Below are positions 27,295-35,626 of a stretch of 64,000 nucleotides of DNA, in pieces. The stretch comes from Lewinellaceae bacterium (GTDB lineage: Bacteria; Bacteroidota; Bacteroidia; Chitinophagales; Saprospiraceae): positions 310,001-374,000 of the forward strand of contig JACJYA010000002.1 of NCBI GenBank assembly GCA_020636315.1, read 5' to 3'. Each line of letters opens with the position of its first letter. The first letter of the stretch is position 1. Made by a program: the position numbers and the translations under genes. Under the pieces are notes generated by a model. It ran no database searches. It was not told the origin of the DNA and saw only the letters and a list, made by a program, of their open reading frames with translations.

Positions 27295-27813
27295 TCAGGA
27301 GATCATTTCCAGCAGCTTGTTTATGGTATTCAAATTCCTTGCCGTCATGGTAACAGGCGGGAATGCTTTGCCGATTTTTTCAACCAGTTTTGAGCGGCCA
27401 ATGCCTTCAGGAGCATGCAGATAAAATACCTTTTCTATCAGTTTGTACTCTTCAGAATCCGTTTTGAGAGCATCCAAAAACTCATAATTGACAGACGTTG
27501 GTTCTTCCTCTAAAAAGAAAAAATGCACTGTCTTGCCCTGATCCGTTTTATAGGGGTTATTTGCCGCTGCTTTTTTGAGGCCAGCCGTACTTAAAATGAA
27601 AACGGAAGGTTTGAAACCAAATCTATCCTCGATCAACTGCCCAATTTCATCTTTTGGCCTTTCGGGGCTTTGAAAAACTACATTCCCGCTTTGAATGTAA
27701 GTTTTTACATTGGCAAAGCCGTTTGCCTCCAAAAGAATGCGGAGTTCCTTCATAGGGACGATATGCTTCCCGCCGACATTAATACCTCGCAACAGGGCAA
27801 TCCAGGTTTCCAT
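27295..27813 (-). CDS. DUF1697 domain protein
   Basis: A 172-residue cytoplasmic protein. The N-terminus (METWIALLRGINVGGKHIVP, then MKELRILLEANGF and YIQSGNVVF) and the C-terminal MTARNLNTINKLLEM are the hallmark strings of the DUF1697 family, which is widespread in bacteria and has no assigned function. The complete domain is present and there are no extra domains. It lies 205 bp upstream of purL on the same strand; the gap contains no recognisable gene. It may be transcribed on its own. Confidence 0.9.
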   Translation of the reverse strand: METWIALLRGINVGGKHIVPMKELRILLEANGFANVKTYIQSGNVVFQSPERPKDEIGQLIEDRFGFKPSVFILSTAGLKKAAANNPYKTDQGKTVHFFFLEEEPTSVNYEFLDALKTDSEEYKLIEKVFYLHAPEGIGRSKLVEKIGKAFPPVTMTARNLNTINKLLEMIS

Positions 27814-28008
27814 TGGTAAAATTTCAGATTTTCCCCAATAAAGACTAAAATCATTGACCTTACAAGAAAGTTTGGATAATTTTATGGAATCTGTAAGGAT
27901 TCACACTCCTTGACAGTGAACGAGCCCGCAGGCTCCTTTGATACAACTCAATAATGGCCTGCGGAGCAAGTGCTGAACCCATTTCATTAACCAAAGAACC
28001 GCTAAACC

Positions 28009-28278
28009 ATGGCAAAAAAGTATTATTTGGCCTCCGTCTCCTGGAACCTCGACCAAAATTTCCCAACCGGTAAGCCGGGAGGATTCGTATGGAAGGCCAG
28101 CCGCGTCCTGTACTTCAGGATGGAAGAACCGCCCACCTATGGGCTGATCTTTAAACTGGCCCTTAAGAAAGGCGCTTCCAAAGAGGCGTTCCGCGTGGAT
28201 GCGCTAAGCGAATTGCCGGACAACTTCAGGCAGCCCTGGACAGATGTGGATGTTTTTGATGATTCGACCGATATTTAG
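28009..28278 (+). CDS. Small hypothetical protein, 89 residues
   Basis: Starts with MAKKYYLASVSWNLDQNFPT and contains GFVWKASRVLYFRMEEPPTY and a C-terminal acidic WTDVDVFDDSTDI. I do not recognise a family. It is hydrophilic, lacks a signal peptide and membrane helix, and has a beta-rich look. Codon use resembles its neighbours, and a strong hairpin terminator follows 54 bp after its stop, which supports a real transcribed gene. Function is unknown. Confidence 0.65.
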   Translation: MAKKYYLASVSWNLDQNFPTGKPGGFVWKASRVLYFRMEEPPTYGLIFKLALKKGASKEAFRVDALSELPDNFRQPWTDVDVFDDSTDI

Positions 28279-28331
28279 AGCCTGTCCCTGAATACCGGCG
28301 CGTTTGTTGAACACCAACGCCCATAACAATT

Positions 28332-28371
28332 GACAGCCCTTTCCGGGCCCTCGGAAGGGGCTGTCTGTTTT
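28332..28371 (+). terminator. Intrinsic terminator between convergent genes
   Basis: Inverted repeat GACAGCCCTTTCC ... GGAAGGGGCTGTC spans 28332-28365 with a GC-rich stem of about 15 pairs (one or two mismatches), followed by GTTTT. It lies between the 89-residue gene (plus) and the helical gene (minus) and can serve both. Confidence 0.75.
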
Positions 28372-28392
28372 CCCTTACCTCCAAACCCGTCC

Positions 28393-29799
28393 TCATCTTC
28401 GGCCGGCCTGCTCCAGCAGCCACTCCCGCTCCGTCAGGACTTTGGCGTTGCGTATATCCTGCTCCAGTTTCTGCCGGCCTTCGTCGTCGTAAGGAGCAAG
28501 GGCAATGAGCCGTTGCACAAACCGGATGATGCTGAGGTAGTTCCTCCGGTGATAGTCGCTGAACTCCCGTCGAAGAATGAAAGTACGCAGGCTTTCCAGC
28601 TGTGCTTCCAGCCGGCCGTATTCCCCCAGGCCGTAGTAGGCCTTTATGAGCAGGTTCCTGGCGATAAGGCTGTTGACCAGGTCCTTAAAGTCTGCCTGCT
28701 GCAGCAGGCCGGCTGTCTCTGCCAACTGCCCGCGGGCAAAAGCCAGCCGGGCCCGTATGAAGCGCACACTTGACTCCCGGTACTCCGCCTGAAGGCAGCC
28801 CTGGTATTCATTGATAAAACGTTCTACCTCCTCAAGATCGCCCAGCCGTATGCCGGTGGCGGCAATGTTATTGAAAGTGAACCGGGACAGGCGCCCCCCC
28901 TCCAGCAGAGCGCCCTGTTTCAGCCCCTGTTGATACAAGCCCCAGCCCTCCCGGGTGAATTCCATACTGCCGGAATTCATCTGCCGGATGCAAAAGTTGA
29001 GTGCAAAGAGATAAAGCGCCTTCTGCTCGCCGAGAGAAAGCAGAGGGCCGTGCTCCAGAAGCAGGCTCCGAAAGCGCTGGAAGGGAGGCAGGCTGTACCC
29101 TTCGCTAAGAAAACGGTAGCAGTAATAATACAGCGCCACTGCCGGAATTTCCAGATACCCCAGGCGTTCAGCCTCCTGCAGGGCCAGCGGCAGGATTCCG
29201 AAACGGTACTCCCGCTGATAAACCGCTGAATGAGTAAGCTGGGTGCAGGCATACCGAAGCTTGGAAAGGAGATAAGAAATGTCGAGCGTATCGGTGAGCT
29301 CCTGCAGGTGAAGCTCGGCCGTCCGTTTGGAAGCCGACTGGAATTCCAGCCATTCATCCCGGTAGGCGAGCAGCTTCTCATAATGGCCGGGGTCGCGCAG
29401 GGGGCTGCGTTCCAGATGGCGGGCAACTTTCTTCATGGTTCGCCTGAACTGCCGCTCCAGGCCCCGGCGGCGATAGATCCGGGCCAGTTCCATTTGCACC
29501 TTATGGCTGTCTTCCCGACGGGCTTCCATCAGCCAGAACTGCTCGATGAGCTCCGCCAGGTCGCTCATGGTAGCCCGCATCTTCATATCGTCATAAGGTT
29601 GCCCCGGAAAGGTGCGCCGGTACAGCAGTTCGCGCTCCGGGGCGCTCCGGCCCGCCGCCCGCCGCTCCGCCAGGTAATCGAATGCCGCCAGCACATCTTC
29701 GCGGCTGGTGACATAGGGCGACTGCAAGAAACGCCGCAGCCGCCGCAACTCCCCGTTGCTCAGCGTATCGAACAGTTCATATAGTTTGTATTTCTTCAT
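28393..29799 (-). CDS. Helical-repeat hypothetical protein, 468 residues
   Basis: Unrecognised but clearly a real gene. It begins MKKYKLYELFDTLSNGELRR followed by LRRFLQSPYV, and continues as amphipathic helices rich in Leu, Arg, Glu and Tyr with no signal peptide or membrane segment. Repeating helix pairs (AALYYYCYRFLSEGYSLPP, LSLGEQKALYLFALNFCIRQ, NLLIKAYYGLGEYGRLEAQ) suggest a TPR-like solenoid. Proteins starting with the same LSNGELRRLRRFLQSPY-like phrase recur in Saprospiria as I remember them, without function. A cytoplasmic scaffold role is a guess. It is divergent from the T9SS gene at 30141 and convergent with the small gene, so it is probably monocistronic. Confidence 0.75.
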   Translation of the reverse strand: MKKYKLYELFDTLSNGELRRLRRFLQSPYVTSREDVLAAFDYLAERRAAGRSAPERELLYRRTFPGQPYDDMKMRATMSDLAELIEQFWLMEARREDSHKVQMELARIYRRRGLERQFRRTMKKVARHLERSPLRDPGHYEKLLAYRDEWLEFQSASKRTAELHLQELTDTLDISYLLSKLRYACTQLTHSAVYQREYRFGILPLALQEAERLGYLEIPAVALYYYCYRFLSEGYSLPPFQRFRSLLLEHGPLLSLGEQKALYLFALNFCIRQMNSGSMEFTREGWGLYQQGLKQGALLEGGRLSRFTFNNIAATGIRLGDLEEVERFINEYQGCLQAEYRESSVRFIRARLAFARGQLAETAGLLQQADFKDLVNSLIARNLLIKAYYGLGEYGRLEAQLESLRTFILRREFSDYHRRNYLSIIRFVQRLIALAPYDDEGRQKLEQDIRNAKVLTEREWLLEQAGRR

Positions 29800-30140
29800 T
29801 CCGTCCGGGTTGCGTCAGGAGAATGACAAATATCCGGGAGATAATCGTCAAAGATAATTAGCACAAAAAATAGGCATAAATTCTTAAATAACAGCAATCA
29901 CAGCCAAAATCATGTTTCTAAGATTTCCACAAAATGGAAATTTTGCACTTGAAAATCCTTCTCCAAATCAGAATATTGAACAAAAATTAAAGATCTCACT
30001 AATGTACTCTCTTTGAAATACCCGGGAGAAACTCCCTGAAAGCCCCATCGGGGGAGCCTGCCCCGCCGGTTTTCCGGCGGCAGGCCCCTCGAAACCGGAT
30101 GCGTCCTTTTTTCATGCCTGGCAGTAAACCTGATAGCATC
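29800..30140. other. 341-bp divergent intergenic region with hairpins
   Basis: AT-rich next to the helical gene (a 7-bp stem, ATTTCCA/TGGAAAT, at 29923-29941), then GC-rich. A strong hairpin at 30056-30085 (GCCTGCC...CCGGCGG CAGGC, TTTT loop) lies about 55 bases before the start of the T9SS gene. An in-frame upstream ATG at 30099 exists but the signal peptide begins at 30141. No gene seen. Confidence 0.5.
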
Positions 30141-31523
30141 ATGATACGGCAACTTCTGCTCTCTCAACCTCTGATCTTCCTTGCGTTCTCATTATGGGCC
30201 CAACCCTGTTACGACATCTCCGGCTGGGACATCCCGGCTCAGATCAGCTTCGATGACAACAATAACCTGATGGTAACCGGCTTTACCGACGGCGGCCTGC
30301 TTTTCCTCCGCACCAGTCTTTTTGGGGAAACGCTCGCCCAGAAGGCCATTCCCCTGGAAGGCCAGCCTTTCGGCAACTCCATTGTCGAGGCCGGCGAGAA
30401 CAACTACCTGATCGGAGGAGAAGGCTATCTGTACGGCGAACCGGGCCAGAACCGGCCCTTCCTCCTCAAAGTTGATTCCGCCGGCAATGTGCTCTGGCGC
30501 CGGGATTTTCTTCCGGTTACGGAAGGAGAGGGAAAAACTATAGCCCGGCATATCCTCCGCAACACCCAGCAACAGGCAGTTTATCTGGCCACCACCGATA
30601 CCGTTTGGATGATCGGATATGATGGAGCTACCCTGGCCCATATATCAGCTCAGGAGATGGGCCTGCCCGGGTTCCATAGCCTCGATATGGTGTTCACCGA
30701 TGAGGGCCCATGCGTCCTGGCGGCAGCAACAGCAAGTGCTTACCGCCTGTTGAGGTTCGACGAAGAGCTGCAGTTCCTGGGCGGCAGCAGCCTGATCACT
30801 TCATTCTATAGTTATGGACAGGTGCAATCCTTCTACGCTGTTTCGGACGGGAACTTCCTAATCGGCGGACAGGCCCATACTGATTACCGGTGGAAGATCA
30901 TTAAAGTTGATGGGCAGGGTTCCACGCTATGGGAACGCACCTATTCTTTTCCAAATTACTCCTGGGGTTACCCGAATGAAGTTGAAGCCTACGAAGATGG
31001 CTTCCTCATTGCCGGCAGCCTGGCCAAAATAACGCCATACGGCTTTTGCCCTGTCCTGGTGAAGATCGATGCCAATGGCAGCCCAAAGTGGTTGCAACAG
31101 GTGTCGGATTGCGGCACCAATAACGGCCTGGATGGCCTCGCCATTCACCCCTCTATTGATAACCTGATCGTCGTGGCCGGCAGAATGGAATGCTCCTCCG
31201 GCAATGACATCGATGCTTATATAACCATAGTCGGCCCTACCCCGACAATTATCCTGGCGGATGAAGAAGCAAACGAACCGGCTTCATTTATTGCCTTTCC
31301 CAACCCGGCCGGCGGCCCGGTACAGGCCCTGCTTCCCGACAATGGCCCCTGGGAACTCAGCCTCTTTGACGCCGGGGGGCAACTGGCTTTACAAACCAGG
31401 GTGCATGGCAAAAGCCACACTCTCGATACCAGCCCCCTGCCCCCCGGAATTTACCTGCTGAGGGCCGCCAACGGCCGGCAATTGTTCTCCCGGCGCCTCG
31501 TCATCGGAGGCCAGAATCACTGA
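30141..31523 (+). CDS. T9SS-exported beta-propeller protein
   Basis: A 460-residue secreted protein. I chose ATG 30141 because it starts a clean signal peptide (MIRQLLLSQPLIFLAFSLWA); the upstream ATG at 30099 adds a charged 14-residue extension. The body is a repeat of strands of the type FLLKVDSAGNVLWRRDF, IIKVDGQGSTLWERTYSF and LVKIDANGSPKWLQQVSD, typical of PQQ-like or delta-60-type propellers that are common T9SS cargo. The last 75 residues (SFIAFPNPAGGPVQALLPDN ... PPGIYLLRAANGRQLFSRRL) are a type A sorting domain. Ligand or enzymatic role is unknown. It is followed directly by a MITE-like element. Confidence 0.8.
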   Translation: MIRQLLLSQPLIFLAFSLWAQPCYDISGWDIPAQISFDDNNNLMVTGFTDGGLLFLRTSLFGETLAQKAIPLEGQPFGNSIVEAGENNYLIGGEGYLYGEPGQNRPFLLKVDSAGNVLWRRDFLPVTEGEGKTIARHILRNTQQQAVYLATTDTVWMIGYDGATLAHISAQEMGLPGFHSLDMVFTDEGPCVLAAATASAYRLLRFDEELQFLGGSSLITSFYSYGQVQSFYAVSDGNFLIGGQAHTDYRWKIIKVDGQGSTLWERTYSFPNYSWGYPNEVEAYEDGFLIAGSLAKITPYGFCPVLVKIDANGSPKWLQQVSDCGTNNGLDGLAIHPSIDNLIVVAGRMECSSGNDIDAYITIVGPTPTIILADEEANEPASFIAFPNPAGGPVQALLPDNGPWELSLFDAGGQLALQTRVHGKSHTLDTSPLPPGIYLLRAANGRQLFSRRLVIGGQNH

Positions 31524-31528
31524 TGAGC

Positions 31529-31727
31529 CATGCGAATCAGGGGCTAAACGAAGACTATTATTGAAGTCCCGTAGGGACGATATATCGATAGATAATGCCA
31601 CGGGGAAGCATTGCCCGTGCCGTCCGCGAGCGCTGAGGCCTCCACCAGAGGCTTCAGCCGCCGGTGGAAGCTGCTCAGCGGCCTCCAGTATCATATTGAC
31701 GAATGGATTTAGCCCCTGATTCGCATG
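31529..31727. repeat. MITE-like 199-bp element with perfect 20-bp terminal inverted repeats
   Basis: CATGCGAATCAGGGGCTAAA at 31529-31548 is perfectly repeated in inverse at 31708-31727. Inside are the hairpins GTCCC-GTA-GGGAC (31566-31578), CACGGG...CCCGTG and a GCTGAGGCCT/AGGCTTCAGC stem. There is no ORF. It fills the gap between two convergent genes. Its ends, like those of the element at 18171-18394, begin with CATG and a pyrimidine-free run, but the cores differ. Confidence 0.8.
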
Positions 31728-31738
31728 GGCCAACCCTC

Positions 31739-32239
31739 TTACTTCCACTGGTACTGCACCATGGCCCGGAAAGCGATCGATTTGGCGTTTTCCTTGCTGG
31801 CGCCCTGAATGGCCAGGTCCACCTGATTGAAGGAGATCAGAAAAGTGCTCGGATTGACGTGGTGTTCTCCTTCAAAAAAGGCCATGGGATAACCGGAAAC
31901 GGTTTCTTCTTCATATTTGGCTCCCATATTTCGGGCCTGCCATTCGGCAACAAGGGCGTCGAATTTATCGGGGTCTTTGCCGGTTTTGCTCTCCAGGATA
32001 TAGATCACCAGGATGTCATCTGAGCCACGGCCGGGCAGGGAGTAAGAGCAGGCGGATTTTTCTCCGAAATTGGCTTTGGTGGGCACCGGGCGCTCGACGG
32101 GTTCCAGCAAAATATCTTTCAGTTGGTCCACCGTCAGCAACCCACATGCGTCCGGCAGGTTTTCGGTATGCTGCGGTTCTACTCCCCCACAGGAAGCCAG
32201 CAGTAAAGAAAAAATGGCGATAAGGCTACAGTATTTCAT
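31739..32239 (-). CDS. Lipoprotein of unknown function, 166 residues
   Basis: Starts at ATG 32239 (MKYCSLIAIFSLLLASCGG), which gives a textbook lipobox (LLASC); the longer frame from 32269 only adds ten residues before it. The mature part begins with DACGLLTVDQLKDILLEPVE and a second Cys in KSACSYSLPG, recalling the DUF3558-like layout in which two cysteines are bridged, and ends in a beta-rich stretch (NPSTFLISFNQVDLAIQGAS). No catalytic motif is visible. It is divergent from the TlpA-like gene, with 165 bp between the starts. Confidence 0.75.
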   Translation of the reverse strand: MKYCSLIAIFSLLLASCGGVEPQHTENLPDACGLLTVDQLKDILLEPVERPVPTKANFGEKSACSYSLPGRGSDDILVIYILESKTGKDPDKFDALVAEWQARNMGAKYEEETVSGYPMAFFEGEHHVNPSTFLISFNQVDLAIQGASKENAKSIAFRAMVQYQWK

Positions 32240-32380
32240 GATCTCAGTTTTTTCTGCGAAGATAAACAACCCTTCCTTTGATTTGTAGAGCCAGCTTCAA
32301 TTAGTTTGACGGCCCGGGAGAAGCGGTGCAGGCCACACAATTCTTTATGCTGAAAAATCGGTTTTAGGCCGGGGGGTTTT

Positions 32381-32388
32381 TAACTTTG
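32381..32388 (+). promoter_or_regulatory. Candidate -7 element of the TlpA-like gene
   Basis: TAACTTTG matches the Bacteroidota -7 consensus TAnnTTTG perfectly and lies 17 bp before the ATG at 32405. A convincing -33 TTTG was not found at the expected distance, so this is a partial match. Confidence 0.45.
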
Positions 32389-32404
32389 CCGCAAAAAAGA
32401 TCCT

Positions 32405-33856
32405 ATGAAACAGTTCACACTAGCCTTGCTGGCATTCCTGATCCTGGCGTGCGGCCAGAACGCATCCGTTGCCGGTGATGGCCAAACGCAAAACGAACGG
32501 CAACTCGAATCCCCTGATATCCGCATACAGGTTCAGGGAGCGCCGGCTGGTATGGCGTACCTGATCGGCACTTTTACAGACCAGAATTACCGGGCCGACT
32601 CCGCTCAGATCGATGCTTCGGGCAATTTCCATTTCCAGCGGGATGAACCCTTCCGCCCCGGTTTATACTACGCCTTCTTTAACAACAATACCGCCCTGCA
32701 GGTCATCATCGATGCCGACCAGACGTTTACGCTGGCCACCAAGGCCTCCGACCCCGTTGGCAGTATGCAGGTATCGGGAAGCCTGGAAAATGAACTGTTG
32801 TATAAAAACCTCAAATTTGAGGCGGAGATGCAGCCCAGGTTCCAGGCCATATCCCAGAGGATGCGGAGCCTTTCTCCCGGCAGCCCCGAATACCAGCAGG
32901 CCAAAGCCGAACAGGATGCCCTCGTCGCCCAGCGCAAAGCCCACCTGCAGGAGATCTTCGACAACAACCCCGACGCCTTTTTCACGAGTTTCAAAAAGGC
33001 GGGGCAAAACCCGGAAGTCCGCGACATCCGGAAACCCAACGGCGCCATCGACACCGCCGCCCAGGTGTATGCTTTCCGCACCGAGTTCTGGGACGATGTG
33101 GACTTCAGCGACGAACGCCTGCTCAACACACCCGTTATCTTCAACAAGCTCAAGCGCTACATGAAGGAACTGACCCCCCAGCACCCCGACTCCATCAACA
33201 AGGCCGCTACCCTGCTCGTCGATAAAGTGCTGGACTACCCGGAATATTTTAAATTCTTCGCCAACTGGATCGTCCTGGAATACGAACCCACCAAGACCAC
33301 ATTGATGGACCCCGAGGCCGTCTTCGTCAACATGGCCCAGAAGTATTTTACCTATGATCGGGCATTCTGGTCGGACTCTGCCGAGATCTACGCCATACAG
33401 CTGCGGGCCAACGAAATGGCGGGCAGCCTCGTCGGCCATGAAGCCCCCGACGTGAAAGCCCAGGGGCCGGACGGCAACATGCACGCTATCTCAGACATCA
33501 AGGCGCCTTACGTCATCGTCTATATGTTCAACCCGGACTGCGAACACTGCCAGGAGCAAAGCCCGAAACTGGTCGAGTTCTATAAGAAATGGAAAAACCA
33601 GGGGGTGGAAGTGTTCGGCATCGGCGTGGACACCAATACGGAAGAATGGAAGGACTACATCAAAAAAGTAGGGATGGACGCCTGGGTCAACGTTTTCGAC
33701 CCCACCAACAAGGCCATCTACGGCAAATACTTTGTGGATATCACGCCTGAGATATACGTCCTCAACCCCAACCGCACCATCATCGCCAAAAACCTGAAGG
33801 TCAATCAGATCGAGGAAGTGATCAGGCGGGACAAAATACAAAGGCAGCACCAGTAA
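32405..33856 (+). CDS. TlpA-family thiol-disulfide lipoprotein with DUF4369 and DUF5106 domains
   Basis: A 483-residue periplasm-facing lipoprotein (LAFLILACG lipobox). Domains in order: DUF4369-like beta-domain (about 35-150, IRIQVQGAPAGMAYLIGTF), a helical DUF5106-like segment (about 190-335) and a thioredoxin fold (about 345-480). The redox centre is C379-E-H-C382 within NPDCEHCQEQSP, with a cis-Pro region at DITPEIYVLN. Such proteins reduce or oxidise envelope thiols, often for cytochrome c maturation or stress, but no ccm gene is near. The gene ends 6 bp from the convergent mlaD-like gene. The family call is strong; the partner is unknown. Confidence 0.88.
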   Translation: MKQFTLALLAFLILACGQNASVAGDGQTQNERQLESPDIRIQVQGAPAGMAYLIGTFTDQNYRADSAQIDASGNFHFQRDEPFRPGLYYAFFNNNTALQVIIDADQTFTLATKASDPVGSMQVSGSLENELLYKNLKFEAEMQPRFQAISQRMRSLSPGSPEYQQAKAEQDALVAQRKAHLQEIFDNNPDAFFTSFKKAGQNPEVRDIRKPNGAIDTAAQVYAFRTEFWDDVDFSDERLLNTPVIFNKLKRYMKELTPQHPDSINKAATLLVDKVLDYPEYFKFFANWIVLEYEPTKTTLMDPEAVFVNMAQKYFTYDRAFWSDSAEIYAIQLRANEMAGSLVGHEAPDVKAQGPDGNMHAISDIKAPYVIVYMFNPDCEHCQEQSPKLVEFYKKWKNQGVEVFGIGVDTNTEEWKDYIKKVGMDAWVNVFDPTNKAIYGKYFVDITPEIYVLNPNRTIIAKNLKVNQIEEVIRRDKIQRQHQ

Positions 33857-33862
33857 GGACGG

Positions 33863-34885
33863 TTACGGAGGCGGCACTTCGCCCTCCTGTTTTTTCTTTT
33901 TCCTGAAATACCGCCGGAAGAGGAAGTTGTGCTTCAGGGCTTCCATATTCTCATTGAAGCGGGCGGCGCCCTGGTTGAGGTTCCCGAGGATCTGCCGGAT
34001 GTCTTCGGCGGGGATGCTGTCTTTGAGCAACATGCCGGCGGCGCCCCGGCCGCTGTCCAGATCCTCCAGTAGCGACCTCAGGGTGGCGCTGGAGGCCGAA
34101 ATGTCGCTGGCGGAGTGGTTCAGCTCCTGCAGGAAGGGCTCCAGCCGGGCGGCTACCGTGTCGATCTGGCTGATGGAGCTGTTCACGTTGGCGAGTACGG
34201 TTGTATCATAAAGCAACTGGTTGAGCAGGCCGGGGCTCTCCCGGGCGTCGGCAATAAAACCCTCCAGCTCCGCGCCGGTGGCCTGCAGGTGGGCGGAAGT
34301 GGCTTCCAGGTTGAATACGGCGCGGCGCAGGTTAGTGGCCAGCAGGGTATCGCGCAGCAGCATGGCGATGGTGCCTTTTCCCTTGGTCATCTGGTTGGTG
34401 ATGCGCAGGAGGTCATTGGAGATCAGAGCGATGTTTTCGTTGGTCTTGCCCAGGGTATTGAGCAGTTCATCCGTCTCCACCCGGCTGTAGGAATCAATGA
34501 CATCGCCTTCTTCCACCATCGCCTCATTCCCTGCTCCGGGGCTGATATTGACCAGCATGCTGCCCACCAGGCCGTCGGACCCGATGCTGGCGATGGCGTC
34601 TTTCTTGATATAGGGCTGTACGTTCCGGTCCAGCTTCAAATTGACCTGCACTGTGGTGTCATCCAGCAGCACGATGCTTTCCACCGTGCCCACATTGATG
34701 CCCGAATAGCGGACGTTGTTGCCCGGCTGCAGGCCGTTCACATTGCTGAAGACCGTACTGATCCGAAGGTTGGCGCCGAACATATTCTCCTCACTGCCGA
34801 TGAAGTAAACCCCGACGATAAAAAGCGCCACCGCGATGGTGATGAAAATGCCCAGTTTAACCGTGTTTTCCGTTTTTGTTGCCAT
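33863..34885 (-). CDS. mlaD: MCE/MlaD family lipid-transport substrate-binding protein
   Basis: A 340-residue protein anchored by one N-terminal helix (LGIFITIAVALFIVGVYFIG) with a single MCE domain next (NVNGLQPGNNVRYSGINVGT), followed by a long helical C-terminal part with regularly spaced hydrophobics that probably forms a coiled tube. MCE proteins carry phospholipid between the membranes. I place the start at ATG 34885 (MATKTENTVKLG); the longer frame to 34942 overlaps the upstream ATPase gene and lacks a sensible N-terminus. It is the last gene of mlaEFD, starting 4 bp after mlaF. The symbol follows the E. coli homologue by function. Confidence 0.88.
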   Translation of the reverse strand: MATKTENTVKLGIFITIAVALFIVGVYFIGSEENMFGANLRISTVFSNVNGLQPGNNVRYSGINVGTVESIVLLDDTTVQVNLKLDRNVQPYIKKDAIASIGSDGLVGSMLVNISPGAGNEAMVEEGDVIDSYSRVETDELLNTLGKTNENIALISNDLLRITNQMTKGKGTIAMLLRDTLLATNLRRAVFNLEATSAHLQATGAELEGFIADARESPGLLNQLLYDTTVLANVNSSISQIDTVAARLEPFLQELNHSASDISASSATLRSLLEDLDSGRGAAGMLLKDSIPAEDIRQILGNLNQGAARFNENMEALKHNFLFRRYFRKKKKQEGEVPPP

Positions 34886-34889
34886 GGCT

Positions 34890-35618
34890 CTATTTGAAAA
34901 ATGCCTGGACCCTGGGGTCCGTTGATTTTGATAATTCCGCATAAGTGCCCTGAGCGTAATTCGTCCCGTCGATCAGGATGATCATCCGGTTGGAAATGAC
35001 CCGGGCGCAATCCATGTCGTGGGTGATGATCAGGGAAGCCGTATGGTACTCTTTCTGTATCTGCAGCATCAGTTCGATGATCTCCTTGGCAGTGATGGGA
35101 TCCAGCCCGCTGGTAGGCTCATCGTAGAGGATGACCCGGGGGCGAAGGATGAGCGTCCGCGCCAGGGCGATCCGGCGCTGCATGCCTCCGGAGAGCTCTT
35201 CGGGCATCATTTCGAGGGTGTGGGCCAGCCCCACGCTCTTTAGCGTGTTGACGATCAGCGTTTCCACATCATGGCCTTTCATCTTTTCCGGGTGGCGCCG
35301 CAGGGGGAACTCCAGGTTCTCCCGCACCGTCATCGAATCGTACAGGGCGCTGCCCTGAAAGAGGAACCCCACCTCGGTGCGCAGCTGGTCCATCTCGTAC
35401 TGGTTCAGCTCAGGAACCGGCTCCCCCAGCACCTCCAGAACACCCGAATCGGGGATCAGCAGCCGAACAATGCACTTGAGCAGGACAGACTTTCCGGAGC
35501 CCGACCGGCCGACGATCACCAGGTTCTCCTCTCCGAACAGGTCCAGGGAGAACCCATTGAGGACGTTGAGGTCGCCGAAGGATTTGTGGAGGTTCTCTAT
35601 GTGGATCAGTGGTTCCAT
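34890..35618 (-). CDS. mlaF: MlaF-like ABC transporter ATPase
   Basis: A 242-residue ATPase powering the phospholipid transporter. It shows Walker A (GRSGSGKSVLL), the Q-loop region (FLFQGSALYDSMTVRENLEF), the signature LSGGMQRRIALART, Walker B (RVILYDEPTSGLDP) and the H-loop (IITHDMDCA). The ALYDSMTV and GLDPIT phrases are typical of MlaF/Ttg2A. It sits 8 bp after mlaE and 4 bp before mlaD, so the three form a tight operon. The periplasmic MlaC and outer membrane MlaA partners are not in the window, as is common in Bacteroidota. Confidence 0.93.
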   Translation of the reverse strand: MEPLIHIENLHKSFGDLNVLNGFSLDLFGEENLVIVGRSGSGKSVLLKCIVRLLIPDSGVLEVLGEPVPELNQYEMDQLRTEVGFLFQGSALYDSMTVRENLEFPLRRHPEKMKGHDVETLIVNTLKSVGLAHTLEMMPEELSGGMQRRIALARTLILRPRVILYDEPTSGLDPITAKEIIELMLQIQKEYHTASLIITHDMDCARVISNRMIILIDGTNYAQGTYAELSKSTDPRVQAFFK

Positions 35619-35626
35619 CGGGCTTT

